Assembly: GCA_020628645.1 (NCBI GenBank)
Contig: JAHDES010000018.1
Location: 37,014 to 101,013, forward strand
Origin: Saprospiraceae bacterium
GTDB lineage: Bacteria; Bacteroidota; Bacteroidia; Chitinophagales; Saprospiraceae
Reading direction: 5' to 3'
DNA: 64,000 nt
A program made the position numbers and the translations under genes. Below are positions 45,931 to 54,277 of this stretch, in pieces. The number at the start of each line of letters is the position of its first letter. The first letter of the stretch is position 1. A model generated the notes under the pieces. It had not been told where the DNA came from. It made no database searches and saw only the letters and a list, made by a program, of their open reading frames with translations.

Positions 45931-46323
45931 TTATTGAAAGCTTCTATTTCGTAAATAATATTGGATTTTTGGATACTCGTTGCCTCCATATCTTATTTGT
46001 TTTTGCCAACAACTTATATCAAAAACATCACAACTTGGTGCATTATCCAAGGAATCTACAATTGCTAAGTGCGCAAATGGTAAACTTTCTAAGTATTCAA
46101 TCTCATCATTAATTTTACTTCTTTTAATAGGTTCGATGTAGAAAACTAATCCTTTATTCATAGGTAATCTACTTCTTTGTAATGGGTCGGATTCATTTTT
46201 TTTGAATTCTATAAAAGCAGTTCTATCAGAATCATTAGTAACGACATATTCCAACTCCATTTCCTTAGAACAAGCAGAAATTAGAAGGATAAGTATTGTA
46301 AGAAAAAAGAATTTGTAATTCAT
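45931..46323 (-). CDS. small lipoprotein, paralogue of the previous gene
   Basis: The 130-residue protein has a lipobox (ILILLISACSKEME) and a mature region starting LEYVVTNDSDRTAFIEF, which parallels the 45505-45912 product, including a late 'xxSCWQKxIRYGGNEYPK' versus 'FSNWEKVYPNKDYN' pair. It lies 18 bases upstream of that gene and downstream of the GH31 gene start-to-end order, so the three may be co-transcribed. Function is unknown. Confidence 0.75.
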   Translation of the reverse strand: MNYKFFFLTILILLISACSKEMELEYVVTNDSDRTAFIEFKKNESDPLQRSRLPMNKGLVFYIEPIKRSKINDEIEYLESLPFAHLAIVDSLDNAPSCDVFDISCWQKQIRYGGNEYPKIQYYLRNRSFQ

Positions 46324-46345
46324 CAGCTCTAATTTTTTAAATTGA

Positions 46346-48856
46346 TCAAATTTTGATTTTTAGCGTTTTAAACATATTTTTTATTTCTAAGGAATCGACT
46401 TTTTTGCCACCAATTGAAATAGACTTAGCGTTTATACCGTGTAAATGAAGTTGAATGGATTTGTATTCAGCTTTATAATTTCCTTCTATGGAAGTCGTTA
46501 TCGTTAATTGTTTAGCAGTAAGTTTACTTTCAAAAATCGTCAAACGATAATCGCCATTTTGGTAGTCATAACCTTGTCCAGCATCTTCATAAAGTTGAGA
46601 CGTATTATTTCCTGGATAAATATGTAAATGAAGAACTTCCAATGGAGCTTTTGTATGTTGACGTATCGGATGAAGTGGAAGTACCGTACCCGCTTTCACA
46701 AAAAATGGAATTTGATCAATAGGTGTTTTGATACTAGCTGTTTTTTGACCAGCATATTTTTTTCCTGTATTGAAGTCATACCAATCGCCTTTTGGTAGGT
46801 ATACTTTCTGTTTTTTAGTTCCTTCTTCTACCACAGGACTCACCAAAATATTTTTACCAAAAAGGAAATCTCGTTCTACACCATGCAGTTTTTTATCTGT
46901 TTGGTCGTAAAAAGTAAGCGATTGTAAAATGGGTAAACCCTCTTTTACATTTTCATGAAAAGCAGTATACAAATAGGGGAGTAAACGATAGCGCAATTCA
47001 ATAGCAGTTTTACAATATTGTGCCGTTTCTTCTCCAAAACTCCAAGGTTCTTGATCTTGTCGATTGTTTTGTTCTTGTGCTTTTACATCATCGTGAACTT
47101 CTGCTGCACCATCCACATTATTCCCCATGGAATGAATGCGATAAAAAGGATGAAATATCCCCATTTGTACCCATCGCGTCATCAATTCAGGTGAAGGACT
47201 GTCGACAAAGCCACCAATATCTGTTCCCACAAATGAAAATCCAGACAAACTCAAGCGTTGACATTGACGATTAGCGAGGCGAAGATGCTCCCAAGTCGCT
47301 ACATTGTCCCCTGTCCAAACTGCGGCATATCGTTGTCCGCCCGAATAGGTCGCTCGCGTAAGTACAAAAGGACGTTGTTCCGACTGAAATTTCTTTAAAC
47401 CAGCTAGAGTGGCTCGCGTCATTTGCATCCCATAAATATTATGGGCTTTTTTATGATTACCTCCTTGACCATCATAATCATGGAGCACATCATCAGGGAA
47501 GGTTTTAGCATGAACTTTAAAAACAGCAGGTTCATTCATATCATTCCAAAAACCTGCGATTCCTTCTTTCGCATATAATTCTTCATATAAATCTGCCCAC
47601 CAATCGCGTACTTCAGGTTTCGTATAATCAGGGAATACGCACTCATCGGGCCAAACTGGGCCTACCATCACATTTCCATCGGAACGGAAGCAAAACATAT
47701 CTTTTTCAATCCCATCTTTATACACAAAATAATCCTCATCCTCTTTAATCCCAGGATCAATCATGACAATGGTACTAAAGCCATCATCCATCAAATCATC
47801 ACTCATTTTTTTGAGATCAGGAAAGTATTTTTTATTCCAAGTAAAACAACGATAACCATCCATATAATCAATATCCAAATAAATGGCATCACACGGAATT
47901 TCTCGTTTACGAAATTCTGCCGCCACCTCTCGAACGCGTGATTCAGGATAGTAACTCCAACGACATTGGTGGAAACCTAAAGCCCACATCGGCGGTAGTT
48001 CAGGTACACCAGTGAGTTGGTGATATTGTTGAGTAATGGAAAGCAATTCAGGGCCATAAATGAAGTAATAATTCATTTCTCCACCATTGGTAAAGAAGCT
48101 CGTTTCGCCTTTTGTTGCACTATCAAAATCGAAGGTGGAATGGTGCGAATTATCCATGAAAATACCATACGCCAAGCCTTTATTTAAGCTATAATAAAAC
48201 GGAATGGTACGATATAATTGATACGATCCTTCTCCGTAAGCAAAAGAATCCGTATTCCAATTGACACAAGTTTCTCCGCGCAAATTGAGGGATGAACTTT
48301 TATCGCCTAGTCCTAAAAACTGTTCTTTTGCGAAGGCTTTTTTCGTCATGCGCACATCCATTAAACCCTTTAAGATGGTAGAACGTGCAGAGAAGCGCGC
48401 ATTTTTAGACAATGTTTTTCCTTCTTTATTTTCAATTGTAATGGAAAGATTAGACTTGTTAATTTTACAGATTAATTCTTTGGTTTTAATAATGTAAAAT
48501 TGGTCTAATTCTATAAATGCACTTTTTACTTTCTTCGCTTTAAAAGCTGGATTGATAGCATACGAAAAGTCTTTTTCAAATTTACCTTTTAAGGCATATC
48601 GAAAGCGGATGATTCGATTCGTAAGTATATAAACACGCAGTGTGATTTTATTTTGACAAGCAAATTGATAGAATTTTTTTTCTTTTTCAGCACTTACGAT
48701 TGTATTAGGAATATAGTCGGTGTATACATCATCATATCGTTCGCTGGGATCGGTATCCGCATTATTGACAAGGCTAGGCGGGGTGGGGGATTGCTCTTTT
48801 TTTTCATCGATGGGAACTTCTATAACTTCAGTGGTAGGTGTGTCGGTTTTTTTCAT
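46346..48856 (-). CDS. glycoside hydrolase family 31 alpha-glucosidase
   Basis: The 836-residue enzyme has an N-terminal beta-sandwich, then the catalytic barrel with PPMWALGFHQCRWSYYPES, AIYLDIDYMDGYRCFTW and the nucleophile Asp in GFWNDMNEPAVF (around residue 437). The TRATYSGGQRYAAVWTGDN and GTDIGGF segments complete the GH31 signature, followed by C-terminal beta domains (LPKGDWYDFNTGKKY). Family members cleave terminal alpha-glucosides. There is no signal peptide, and the first ~40 residues are Pro/Thr/Glu-rich, so a cytoplasmic location is likely. Two small lipoproteins follow within 25 bases. Confidence 0.95.
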   Translation of the reverse strand: MKKTDTPTTEVIEVPIDEKKEQSPTPPSLVNNADTDPSERYDDVYTDYIPNTIVSAEKEKKFYQFACQNKITLRVYILTNRIIRFRYALKGKFEKDFSYAINPAFKAKKVKSAFIELDQFYIIKTKELICKINKSNLSITIENKEGKTLSKNARFSARSTILKGLMDVRMTKKAFAKEQFLGLGDKSSSLNLRGETCVNWNTDSFAYGEGSYQLYRTIPFYYSLNKGLAYGIFMDNSHHSTFDFDSATKGETSFFTNGGEMNYYFIYGPELLSITQQYHQLTGVPELPPMWALGFHQCRWSYYPESRVREVAAEFRKREIPCDAIYLDIDYMDGYRCFTWNKKYFPDLKKMSDDLMDDGFSTIVMIDPGIKEDEDYFVYKDGIEKDMFCFRSDGNVMVGPVWPDECVFPDYTKPEVRDWWADLYEELYAKEGIAGFWNDMNEPAVFKVHAKTFPDDVLHDYDGQGGNHKKAHNIYGMQMTRATLAGLKKFQSEQRPFVLTRATYSGGQRYAAVWTGDNVATWEHLRLANRQCQRLSLSGFSFVGTDIGGFVDSPSPELMTRWVQMGIFHPFYRIHSMGNNVDGAAEVHDDVKAQEQNNRQDQEPWSFGEETAQYCKTAIELRYRLLPYLYTAFHENVKEGLPILQSLTFYDQTDKKLHGVERDFLFGKNILVSPVVEEGTKKQKVYLPKGDWYDFNTGKKYAGQKTASIKTPIDQIPFFVKAGTVLPLHPIRQHTKAPLEVLHLHIYPGNNTSQLYEDAGQGYDYQNGDYRLTIFESKLTAKQLTITTSIEGNYKAEYKSIQLHLHGINAKSISIGGKKVDSLEIKNMFKTLKIKI

Positions 48857-48860
48857 TTTT

Positions 48861-48918
48861 TATTAGTTGATAGTTAGCTGGTTGATAGTTTATAGTTGGC
48901 TAGTTGCTAGTTAGTTAG
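48861..48918. repeat. low-complexity TAGTTG-type repeats
   Basis: The 70-base gap between the GH31 start and the glpD stop is built from degenerate TAGTTG/TAGTTAG units. It has no gene. Confidence 0.6.
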
Positions 48919-48926
48919 GTTTTAGT

Positions 48927-50606
48927 TTATTTAATAGTTGCTGCATCAGAAGAATATTCAAAATTGGCTGCTTCATAAATGGCTTGATCTAAATCATTGC
49001 GTTCTTGTTGTAATTTTTCATCAGACCAATTAAAAAGGGATTTGAAATCTTCCAAAATTGACTCTTTTACAGGAGCGATACTTGGTAAATTAAAGAATAA
49101 ACGTCCTGTTCGACGAGTAAAGAAGTCTAAAGGTGTTTGTACCAATTCTTGCTCAATGGTATGGGCTAATTCAGCGCGTGCTAAAGCGATTTCACTTTCA
49201 TTATCATAATTTGCCATTTTATCTATAATCGAACTAGCTGATTTTCCATAATTAGCGACTAAATATTTAGCAATATAGGCATCTAAATCATACGAAACTA
49301 AAGAGTTTTTGATACTATCAAGATAGACATTGACTTCTTCAGCATCTTTGAAAGGAGCATCTGTCAAAGGAATTTGATCCGTATGGCATTTTTTAAAGCT
49401 TTTATTTTCATGCTCTTTAAATTGATCGACGACTTCATCGACCACACGTTCTGCCATTTTACGATAGCCTGTCAATTTTCCACCAGCAATAGAAATTAGA
49501 TTTGTATCGGAAATGAAGATTTCATCTTTACGGGATATTTCTGAAGCAGATTTTCCTTCTTCATGGATTAAAGGACGTAATCCAGCCCAACTCGATTCTA
49601 CGTCTTCATTTTTCAAATTTACCGTTGGGAAAGTATTATTGACTGCTTTTACCAAATAATCTACATCTTCAGTATTGGTTAAAACATGATTGATATCGTC
49701 TTTATAGGGCGTATCGGTTGTACCAATATAGGTCACGCGATGACGAGGTATAGCAAAAATCATTCGACCATCGGGTACATCAAAATAGACTGCATGTTTT
49801 ACGGGTAATTTATCATGAGGCACAACAATATGAACCCCTTTTGACAAAAATAAATGCTTACCAAAAAGCGATTTGTTGATTTTTCGTAACTGATCGACCC
49901 AAGGCCCAGCAGCGCTGACCACATATTTAGATTGAATTGAAAAATTCAAATTATCGGTTAAGTCGGTACAATTGATACCTCGTACTTTTCCATTTTCATA
50001 GATGAAATCAGTTGCTTTGACATAATTGATACTATTCGCACCATATTCGGCTGCTTTTTTAATGATTTCAATCGTCAAACGAGCATCATCCGTTCGATAT
50101 TCTGCATACAATCCGCCTCCCTTTACGACCTCTTCTTTCAGTAATTTTTCTTCAGCTAGGGTTTCTTCTTTGGATAACATCACTCGTTTATCATCTCCAC
50201 TTACACCAGCTAAAAAATCATAGACCATTAAACCAAATGAAGTCGCCATTTTACCATAAGTACCTCCCTCAATAAGCGGGAGTAGCATTTTTTCAGCCGT
50301 TACGATATGAGGAGCAAGACGATGTACTGTTGCACGTTCGCTACCAACTTCACGGACTAAGTTAATTTCAAATTGTTTAAGATATCGAAGCCCTCCGTGG
50401 ATGAGTTTAGTAGATCGACTACTAGTACCAGAGGCAAAATCATTTTTTTCTACTAAGGCGACCTTCATACCTCTTGATGCAGCATCTAGAGCAATACCAG
50501 CACCAGTGATACCTCCACCAATGACGACAAGATCATATTGTGTATTAGAAAGTTGTTGTAAGAGCGCAGGGCGTTCCAGCGATGATCGGAAACGAGTCGT
50601 TGTCAT
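48927..50606 (-). CDS. glpD: glycerol-3-phosphate dehydrogenase/oxidase
   Basis: The 559-residue flavoprotein has the N-terminal FAD-binding motif DLVVIGGGITGAGIALDAAS (residues ~25-44), SRSTKLIHGGLRYL, and the conserved IGTTDTPY and SIAGGKLTGYRKMAE segments, with a C-terminal DAO_C helical domain. GlpD oxidises sn-glycerol 3-phosphate to dihydroxyacetone phosphate and passes electrons to quinone. Length is typical. No glpF or glpK is in the window. It lies upstream of the GH31 gene on the same strand with a 70-base gap. Confidence 0.95.
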   Translation of the reverse strand: MTTTRFRSSLERPALLQQLSNTQYDLVVIGGGITGAGIALDAASRGMKVALVEKNDFASGTSSRSTKLIHGGLRYLKQFEINLVREVGSERATVHRLAPHIVTAEKMLLPLIEGGTYGKMATSFGLMVYDFLAGVSGDDKRVMLSKEETLAEEKLLKEEVVKGGGLYAEYRTDDARLTIEIIKKAAEYGANSINYVKATDFIYENGKVRGINCTDLTDNLNFSIQSKYVVSAAGPWVDQLRKINKSLFGKHLFLSKGVHIVVPHDKLPVKHAVYFDVPDGRMIFAIPRHRVTYIGTTDTPYKDDINHVLTNTEDVDYLVKAVNNTFPTVNLKNEDVESSWAGLRPLIHEEGKSASEISRKDEIFISDTNLISIAGGKLTGYRKMAERVVDEVVDQFKEHENKSFKKCHTDQIPLTDAPFKDAEEVNVYLDSIKNSLVSYDLDAYIAKYLVANYGKSASSIIDKMANYDNESEIALARAELAHTIEQELVQTPLDFFTRRTGRLFFNLPSIAPVKESILEDFKSLFNWSDEKLQQERNDLDQAIYEAANFEYSSDAATIK

Positions 50607-51072
50607 ACGGGTGATTTTTACTACTTATTAAATATTGTATTACTATCTGGTTATATTCGTCAAGGACTTGGTGTCAAAGATACAGTAAGCACAATTGTTA
50701 ATTCACTTTTTAAACGAAAAAAAATGATTTGGGTTTATAAATTCTCAAATTGAGAATGAAAGGCAGCGAATTATAGATTTGGGACGTTAAATTTTTAAGA
50801 AATACCTATGGAAAGTGACATTTTTTCTACTAAAATATAGAAAAAACAGGGAATGTTTAAATTACCCCAAATTTGGTATTTCGGAGGAACGATATTTGCT
50901 GTATATTTATTGTAAGAAATAAAGAAATTAAAGTTTCTATTCTCCCCCCACCATCTTTAGTAGCATTACCTATTTATTTATAGGCTGCTAACTCTAACAA
51001 ACAAAATGTTATCTACTTATTTGTTCATTTGACTAGGATGAAACCTAGAGTCAAACAACCAAATTATTACCC
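50607..51072. other. 466-base gap with a short palindrome
   Basis: No long ORF is visible. A palindrome ATTCTCAA-A-TTGAGAAT lies at 50741-50757, a plausible operator for the divergently placed glpD. The right part is a C-rich leader-like stretch before a short ORF at 51073. Confidence 0.4.
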
Positions 51073-51159
51073 ATGATTATCCTTTTTGTAAGCGGATTAG
51101 TATGTTGTTGGTGTGTTCGCACCCTTATACATACCATTAGTGATCAAATCACAGATTAG
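51073..51159 (+). CDS. candidate 28-residue membrane peptide
   Basis: ATG at 51073 reads MIILFVSGLVCCWCVRTLIH then TISDQITD and TAG. The first 14 residues form a short hydrophobic helix with three Cys. Its last 11 bases overlap the end of the convergent CNNM gene. It has a leader-like upstream region similar in style to the 11607 peptide, but no clear terminator, so evidence is weaker. Confidence 0.25.
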   Translation: MIILFVSGLVCCWCVRTLIHTISDQITD

Positions 51160-52240
51160 TACCATCTTCAGCATTGGATGGAATAAGGCCAAGATTTTTT
51201 GCACGCATCTCCCAGCGTTTTCGTGCGAGTACTTGCATATCTGCGGTATTATCAAATTCATCCATAATCTCCATTCCTAGAAGTGTTTCTATAACATCTT
51301 CCATAGTGACAATCCCAGACATTCCACCAAATTCATCTACAACTAGTGCAATATGCCCTCGTTTTTCCATTAATTGATTAAACAAATCTGGAATCGGAAA
51401 TTGCTCATTGACAATCATAATATCCCGAACTATGCTTTTCAAGGATTGATCTCCTTTACCGTTTATGATACTAGAAAGGATATCATCTTTCATGACAAAT
51501 CCATTGATGTTATCTTTATTATTACTGAAGACAGGAATTCTAGAAAAACGAAGATTTTTATTCGATTCGTAAAAATCAATAATAGGAATTATTTCATTTG
51601 CGGCGACTACAACTGTTCGGGGAGTCATGACATCTTTAGCTAATATACTATCAAATCGAAGAAGATTTTTAATAATTTTAGACTCATTCGCTTCGATTGC
51701 GCCATCTGCTGCTCCTTTATCTGCCATCACAGCAATCTCTGTTTTACTCGTTTTATCTTTTTCTTTTTTCTCTTTTACAAAGAAACTAGTAATTAATTTA
51801 CTTAACCAAATAATAGGCCCCAAGATCAATAGCACTATATTTAATGAGCGAACTGTAAAAGGTGCTAAACTTTTCCAATTATTTTTTCCAAGTGTTTTGG
51901 GAATGATTTCTGAAAAGATTAGAATTGCCAATGTCATCAATACAGGTATAACTGCAGTAGCCATAATGCCATCCTGCCAAATACGCACGCCCATTGCACC
52001 GACACCCATTGCACCTACGGTATGCGCTATAGTGTTAAGCGTTAATATACCTGCAAGCGCTTTTTCGGTATTTTCGGGTTCGGTTAGTGCTTTGATGTCT
52101 TTACCTATAGTTTTGCCTTCTTCGAGAAGAACATCTCCATACGAACTAGGCAGACTTAATAAAACGGCTTCCCAAACGGAGCACAAAAAGGAAAATACAA
52201 TAGAGATAAAAAGAAAAACACCTAATAAAATATAATCCAT
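51149..52240 (-). CDS. CNNM/CorC-family transporter-like protein (DUF21-CBS)
   Basis: The 363-residue protein has an N-terminal DUF21 membrane domain with about four helices (LLGVFLFISIVFSFLCSVWE first), a short charged linker, and a CBS pair (~205-335) with KDVMTPRTVVVA and ALVVDEFGGMSGIVTMEDVI. This is the hemolysin C/CorC group, linked to Mg/Co export or homeostasis. The usual C-terminal transporter-associated (CorC_HlyC) domain is missing: only ~30 residues follow the CBS pair. No frameshift is visible. Confidence 0.9.
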   Translation of the reverse strand: MDYILLGVFLFISIVFSFLCSVWEAVLLSLPSSYGDVLLEEGKTIGKDIKALTEPENTEKALAGILTLNTIAHTVGAMGVGAMGVRIWQDGIMATAVIPVLMTLAILIFSEIIPKTLGKNNWKSLAPFTVRSLNIVLLILGPIIWLSKLITSFFVKEKKEKDKTSKTEIAVMADKGAADGAIEANESKIIKNLLRFDSILAKDVMTPRTVVVAANEIIPIIDFYESNKNLRFSRIPVFSNNKDNINGFVMKDDILSSIINGKGDQSLKSIVRDIMIVNEQFPIPDLFNQLMEKRGHIALVVDEFGGMSGIVTMEDVIETLLGMEIMDEFDNTADMQVLARKRWEMRAKNLGLIPSNAEDGTNL

Positions 52241-52341
52241 TAATGGGTTGTTTTAGCTTAGAAAAGAAAGAATTAGCCTCTTAATGATAACGTTTACGAC
52301 TAAATTCTTAGTAAGTTGATAATTTTTTGTACAAATGTAAC

Positions 52342-52377
52342 AAAAAAACCCTTGTAAGTTTTCACCTACAAGGGTTT
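52342..52377 (-). terminator. terminator after tRNA-Leu
   Basis: On the minus strand an 11-bp perfect stem (AAACCCTTGTA/TACAAGGGTTT) with a 10-base loop is followed by a run of T. It starts 8 bases after the tRNA end. Confidence 0.8.
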
Positions 52378-52384
52378 AATTGTG

Positions 52385-52468
52385 TGCCCCGGGCGGGACT
52401 TGAACCCGCACGGCCCAAAGGCCACAGGATTTTAAGTCCTGCGTGTCTACCAATTCCACCACCAGGGC
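52385..52468 (-). tRNA. tRNA-Leu(UAA)
   Basis: The 84-nt cloverleaf has acceptor GCCCTGG/CCGGGGC, D-loop GGTAGACACG, anticodon stem CAGGA/TCCTG around loop CTTAAAA (anticodon TAA), a long variable arm (GGCCTTTGGGCC), and T-arm GGGTTCAAGTCCC. The discriminator is A. CCA is not encoded. The long variable arm is a class II feature of tRNA-Leu. Confidence 0.96.
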
Positions 52469-52470
52469 AT

Positions 52471-52496
52471 AAAAAAAGCCTTCCTCTGAAGGCTTT
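52471..52496 (-). terminator. terminator between tRNA-Gly and tRNA-Leu
   Basis: On the minus strand AAAGCCTTC pairs with GAAGGCTTT around a 4-base loop, followed by T7. It follows tRNA-Gly directly and would separate its transcript from tRNA-Leu. Confidence 0.75.
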
Positions 52497-52497
52497 G

Positions 52498-52570
52498 AGC
52501 GAAAGACGAGATTCGAACTCGCGACCCCAACCTTGGCAAGGTTGTGCTCTACCAGCTGAGCTACTTTCGC
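52498..52570 (-). tRNA. tRNA-Gly(GCC)
   Basis: The 73-nt cloverleaf has acceptor GCGAAAG/CTTTCGC, D-arm AGCTCAGCTGGTAGAGC, anticodon loop TTGCCAA (GCC), and T-arm GAGTTCGAATCTC. The discriminator is T. CCA is not encoded. Confidence 0.96.
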
Positions 52571-52718
52571 TTATGCTTTTCTTTTAAAGCGATGCAAATA
52601 TACAGGAATTGAATTTACAATGTCAAACAAAAAGATGATTTTTTTTCGTTTTTTTATTCTAATCTTGATACTTGCTTTACTTTCAATTTATTATGAATAG
52701 TTTTAATGTTAAAACAGA

Positions 52719-53366
52719 CTATAAAATATAGGTTTGATCGTACTTCATTCCATAATCTTCTTCTAAACTTACCAAAATCAGACCAGCTTTCTGTTCTCGA
52801 ATTCTAGATTCAATTAAGCTAACTGCTGCTTGAATATTCGCTTCATCCAAATGACTAAATGGTTCATCCAATAATAAAAAATCAAAATCTTGGACTAAAG
52901 CACGAATAATGGCAATTCGTTGACGTTGACCATAAGATAATGTTTTGACTTCTTTTGTAAGAAGATTTTGTACGCCCAATTGTTCTGCCCAACCTTCAAT
53001 TTGGGTGACCGAATAATTTCCCTTAGGATCGTTGAGTTGGATATTCTCTAATGCTGTTAGATCAGGAAATAAACGTAAATTTTGAAAAACAATGGAGACT
53101 TTTTCTCTTCTGATAGTTGACCAAGCCCTTTCATCTAATTTTTCAATATTATTTTCTTCATAAAAAACAACCCCATTGAAATCTTTACGAAGACCATATA
53201 AAATATGAACCAAGGTAGATTTTCCTTTACCAGATGGTGCTTTGACTAGATATTTATTACCTTTTTTAAAGGAACAGATACATTGCCAGATATTGGATGC
53301 TTTTCCAATTCCCATTTCTACTAAGGGCTGAGGAATGACGTTTTCCAATTGATAAAATACACTCAT
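52719..53366 (-). CDS. ABC transporter ATP-binding protein (LolD/FtsE-like), orphan
   Basis: The 215-residue ATPase has Walker A APSGKGKSTLVH (around residue 60), signature LSYGQRQRIAIIRAL and Walker B FLLLDEPFSHLDE. The Gly-Gly of the usual LSGGQ is replaced by Tyr-Gly. It has no neighbouring permease. It overlaps the MBL gene by 4 bases (ATGA) and so is translationally coupled to it. The usual switch His after Walker B is not evident: the expected position reads ILVSLEED. Confidence 0.88.
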   Translation of the reverse strand: MSVFYQLENVIPQPLVEMGIGKASNIWQCICSFKKGNKYLVKAPSGKGKSTLVHILYGLRKDFNGVVFYEENNIEKLDERAWSTIRREKVSIVFQNLRLFPDLTALENIQLNDPKGNYSVTQIEGWAEQLGVQNLLTKEVKTLSYGQRQRIAIIRALVQDFDFLLLDEPFSHLDEANIQAAVSLIESRIREQKAGLILVSLEEDYGMKYDQTYIL

Positions 53367-54175
53367 TGTTTTAATTCTTTTCGGATTAAGTTTAGATTAT
53401 CCTTATGAAAAGGAATGATGTTATTTGGAAATGGATACTTCTTACCATATTCATTGATATCAAATGTAGCTCCATTTTCTACGACCTCTTTTATGGTGTA
53501 AAGATAACTTAAATCTTGTTGTATACGGCGATTGATTTCTTCCTTATTTTTAGCCATGACTCCATGACCTACGATCATTTGCTCAATATTAAATTTTTCA
53601 CAGAGTAATTCAATTTTATGAATAGTTTTTAGATAGGCATAAAATGAATCATAAATAAATGGAAATTCAATAGCACTCAAATAATCGCCAACGATCAATA
53701 AGTTATAATCTTCAACTAATGTAATCAATCCATCTTTTGTATGTCCTGGTGCTAAATAAAATTCTAATCGTATATCTCCCAAATCTATTCCTTGTTTATC
53801 TTTTTCAATTGATGCATCTACTTTTGGAAATACGATGGGATAACTTCGCTTTATATAAAACCGATCATCAAAATCAATAATTTCTTGTAGAATTTGATCT
53901 TTCTTCGCCAAAGAAAAAAGATGAGATGCAATAACATGATCCGCTTCAAAAGCCTTGTATCCAATAATGTGATCATAATCAGAATGGGTAAAAAGTAAAA
54001 TCAGCTTTCGATCTCCTTTAATTTTCTGGATGTAATGCTGAATCTGTTTAATTTCATGAGGTAACCAATTAGGATCAATCACAATAATCGCTTTCTCACT
54101 TTTAAGTACTGTAGAAGTCGTTTGATATAAAGCACTTTCAAAAACACAATAATTAGTACCTTCAAATTGAATCAT
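53363..54175 (-). CDS. MBL-fold metallo-hydrolase
   Basis: The 270-residue protein has the metallo-beta-lactamase fold motifs: FTHSDYDHI (residues 62-70), where the second His of the canonical HxHxDH is Asp (H64, D66, D68, H69), LAPGHTKDGL, LLIVGDYLSA and the late MIVGHGVMAK. Substrate cannot be inferred; family members include glyoxalase II-like thioesterases and lactonases. No signal peptide. It is the first gene of a two-gene operon with an ABC ATPase, which is an unusual pairing. Confidence 0.88.
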   Translation of the reverse strand: MIQFEGTNYCVFESALYQTTSTVLKSEKAIIVIDPNWLPHEIKQIQHYIQKIKGDRKLILLFTHSDYDHIIGYKAFEADHVIASHLFSLAKKDQILQEIIDFDDRFYIKRSYPIVFPKVDASIEKDKQGIDLGDIRLEFYLAPGHTKDGLITLVEDYNLLIVGDYLSAIEFPFIYDSFYAYLKTIHKIELLCEKFNIEQMIVGHGVMAKNKEEINRRIQQDLSYLYTIKEVVENGATFDINEYGKKYPFPNNIIPFHKDNLNLIRKELKQ

Positions 54176-54219
54176 AGATGTTTTTTCTCAAAAATAAGTC
54201 AAGATTTACAGAGACTTCT

Positions 54220-54227
54220 TACCTTTG
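54220..54227 (+). promoter_or_regulatory. -7 box of the aminotransferase gene
   Basis: TACCTTTG matches TAnnTTTG, about 50 bases before the ATG at 54278. Confidence 0.5.
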
Positions 54228-54277
54228 GCGCGATTTTTTAATAGGTACTTAGATAAATCAATCTAGAAGAAGAACTA

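Noticed and set aside
51627..52235. 202-codon plus-strand ORF
   Set aside because: It is antisense to the CNNM gene, with no signal of its own.
52327..52587. 86-codon plus-strand ORF with [11 protein letters not shown] and [15 protein letters not shown] text
   Set aside because: It is the antisense of tRNA-Leu and tRNA-Gly and a well-known type of spurious protein.
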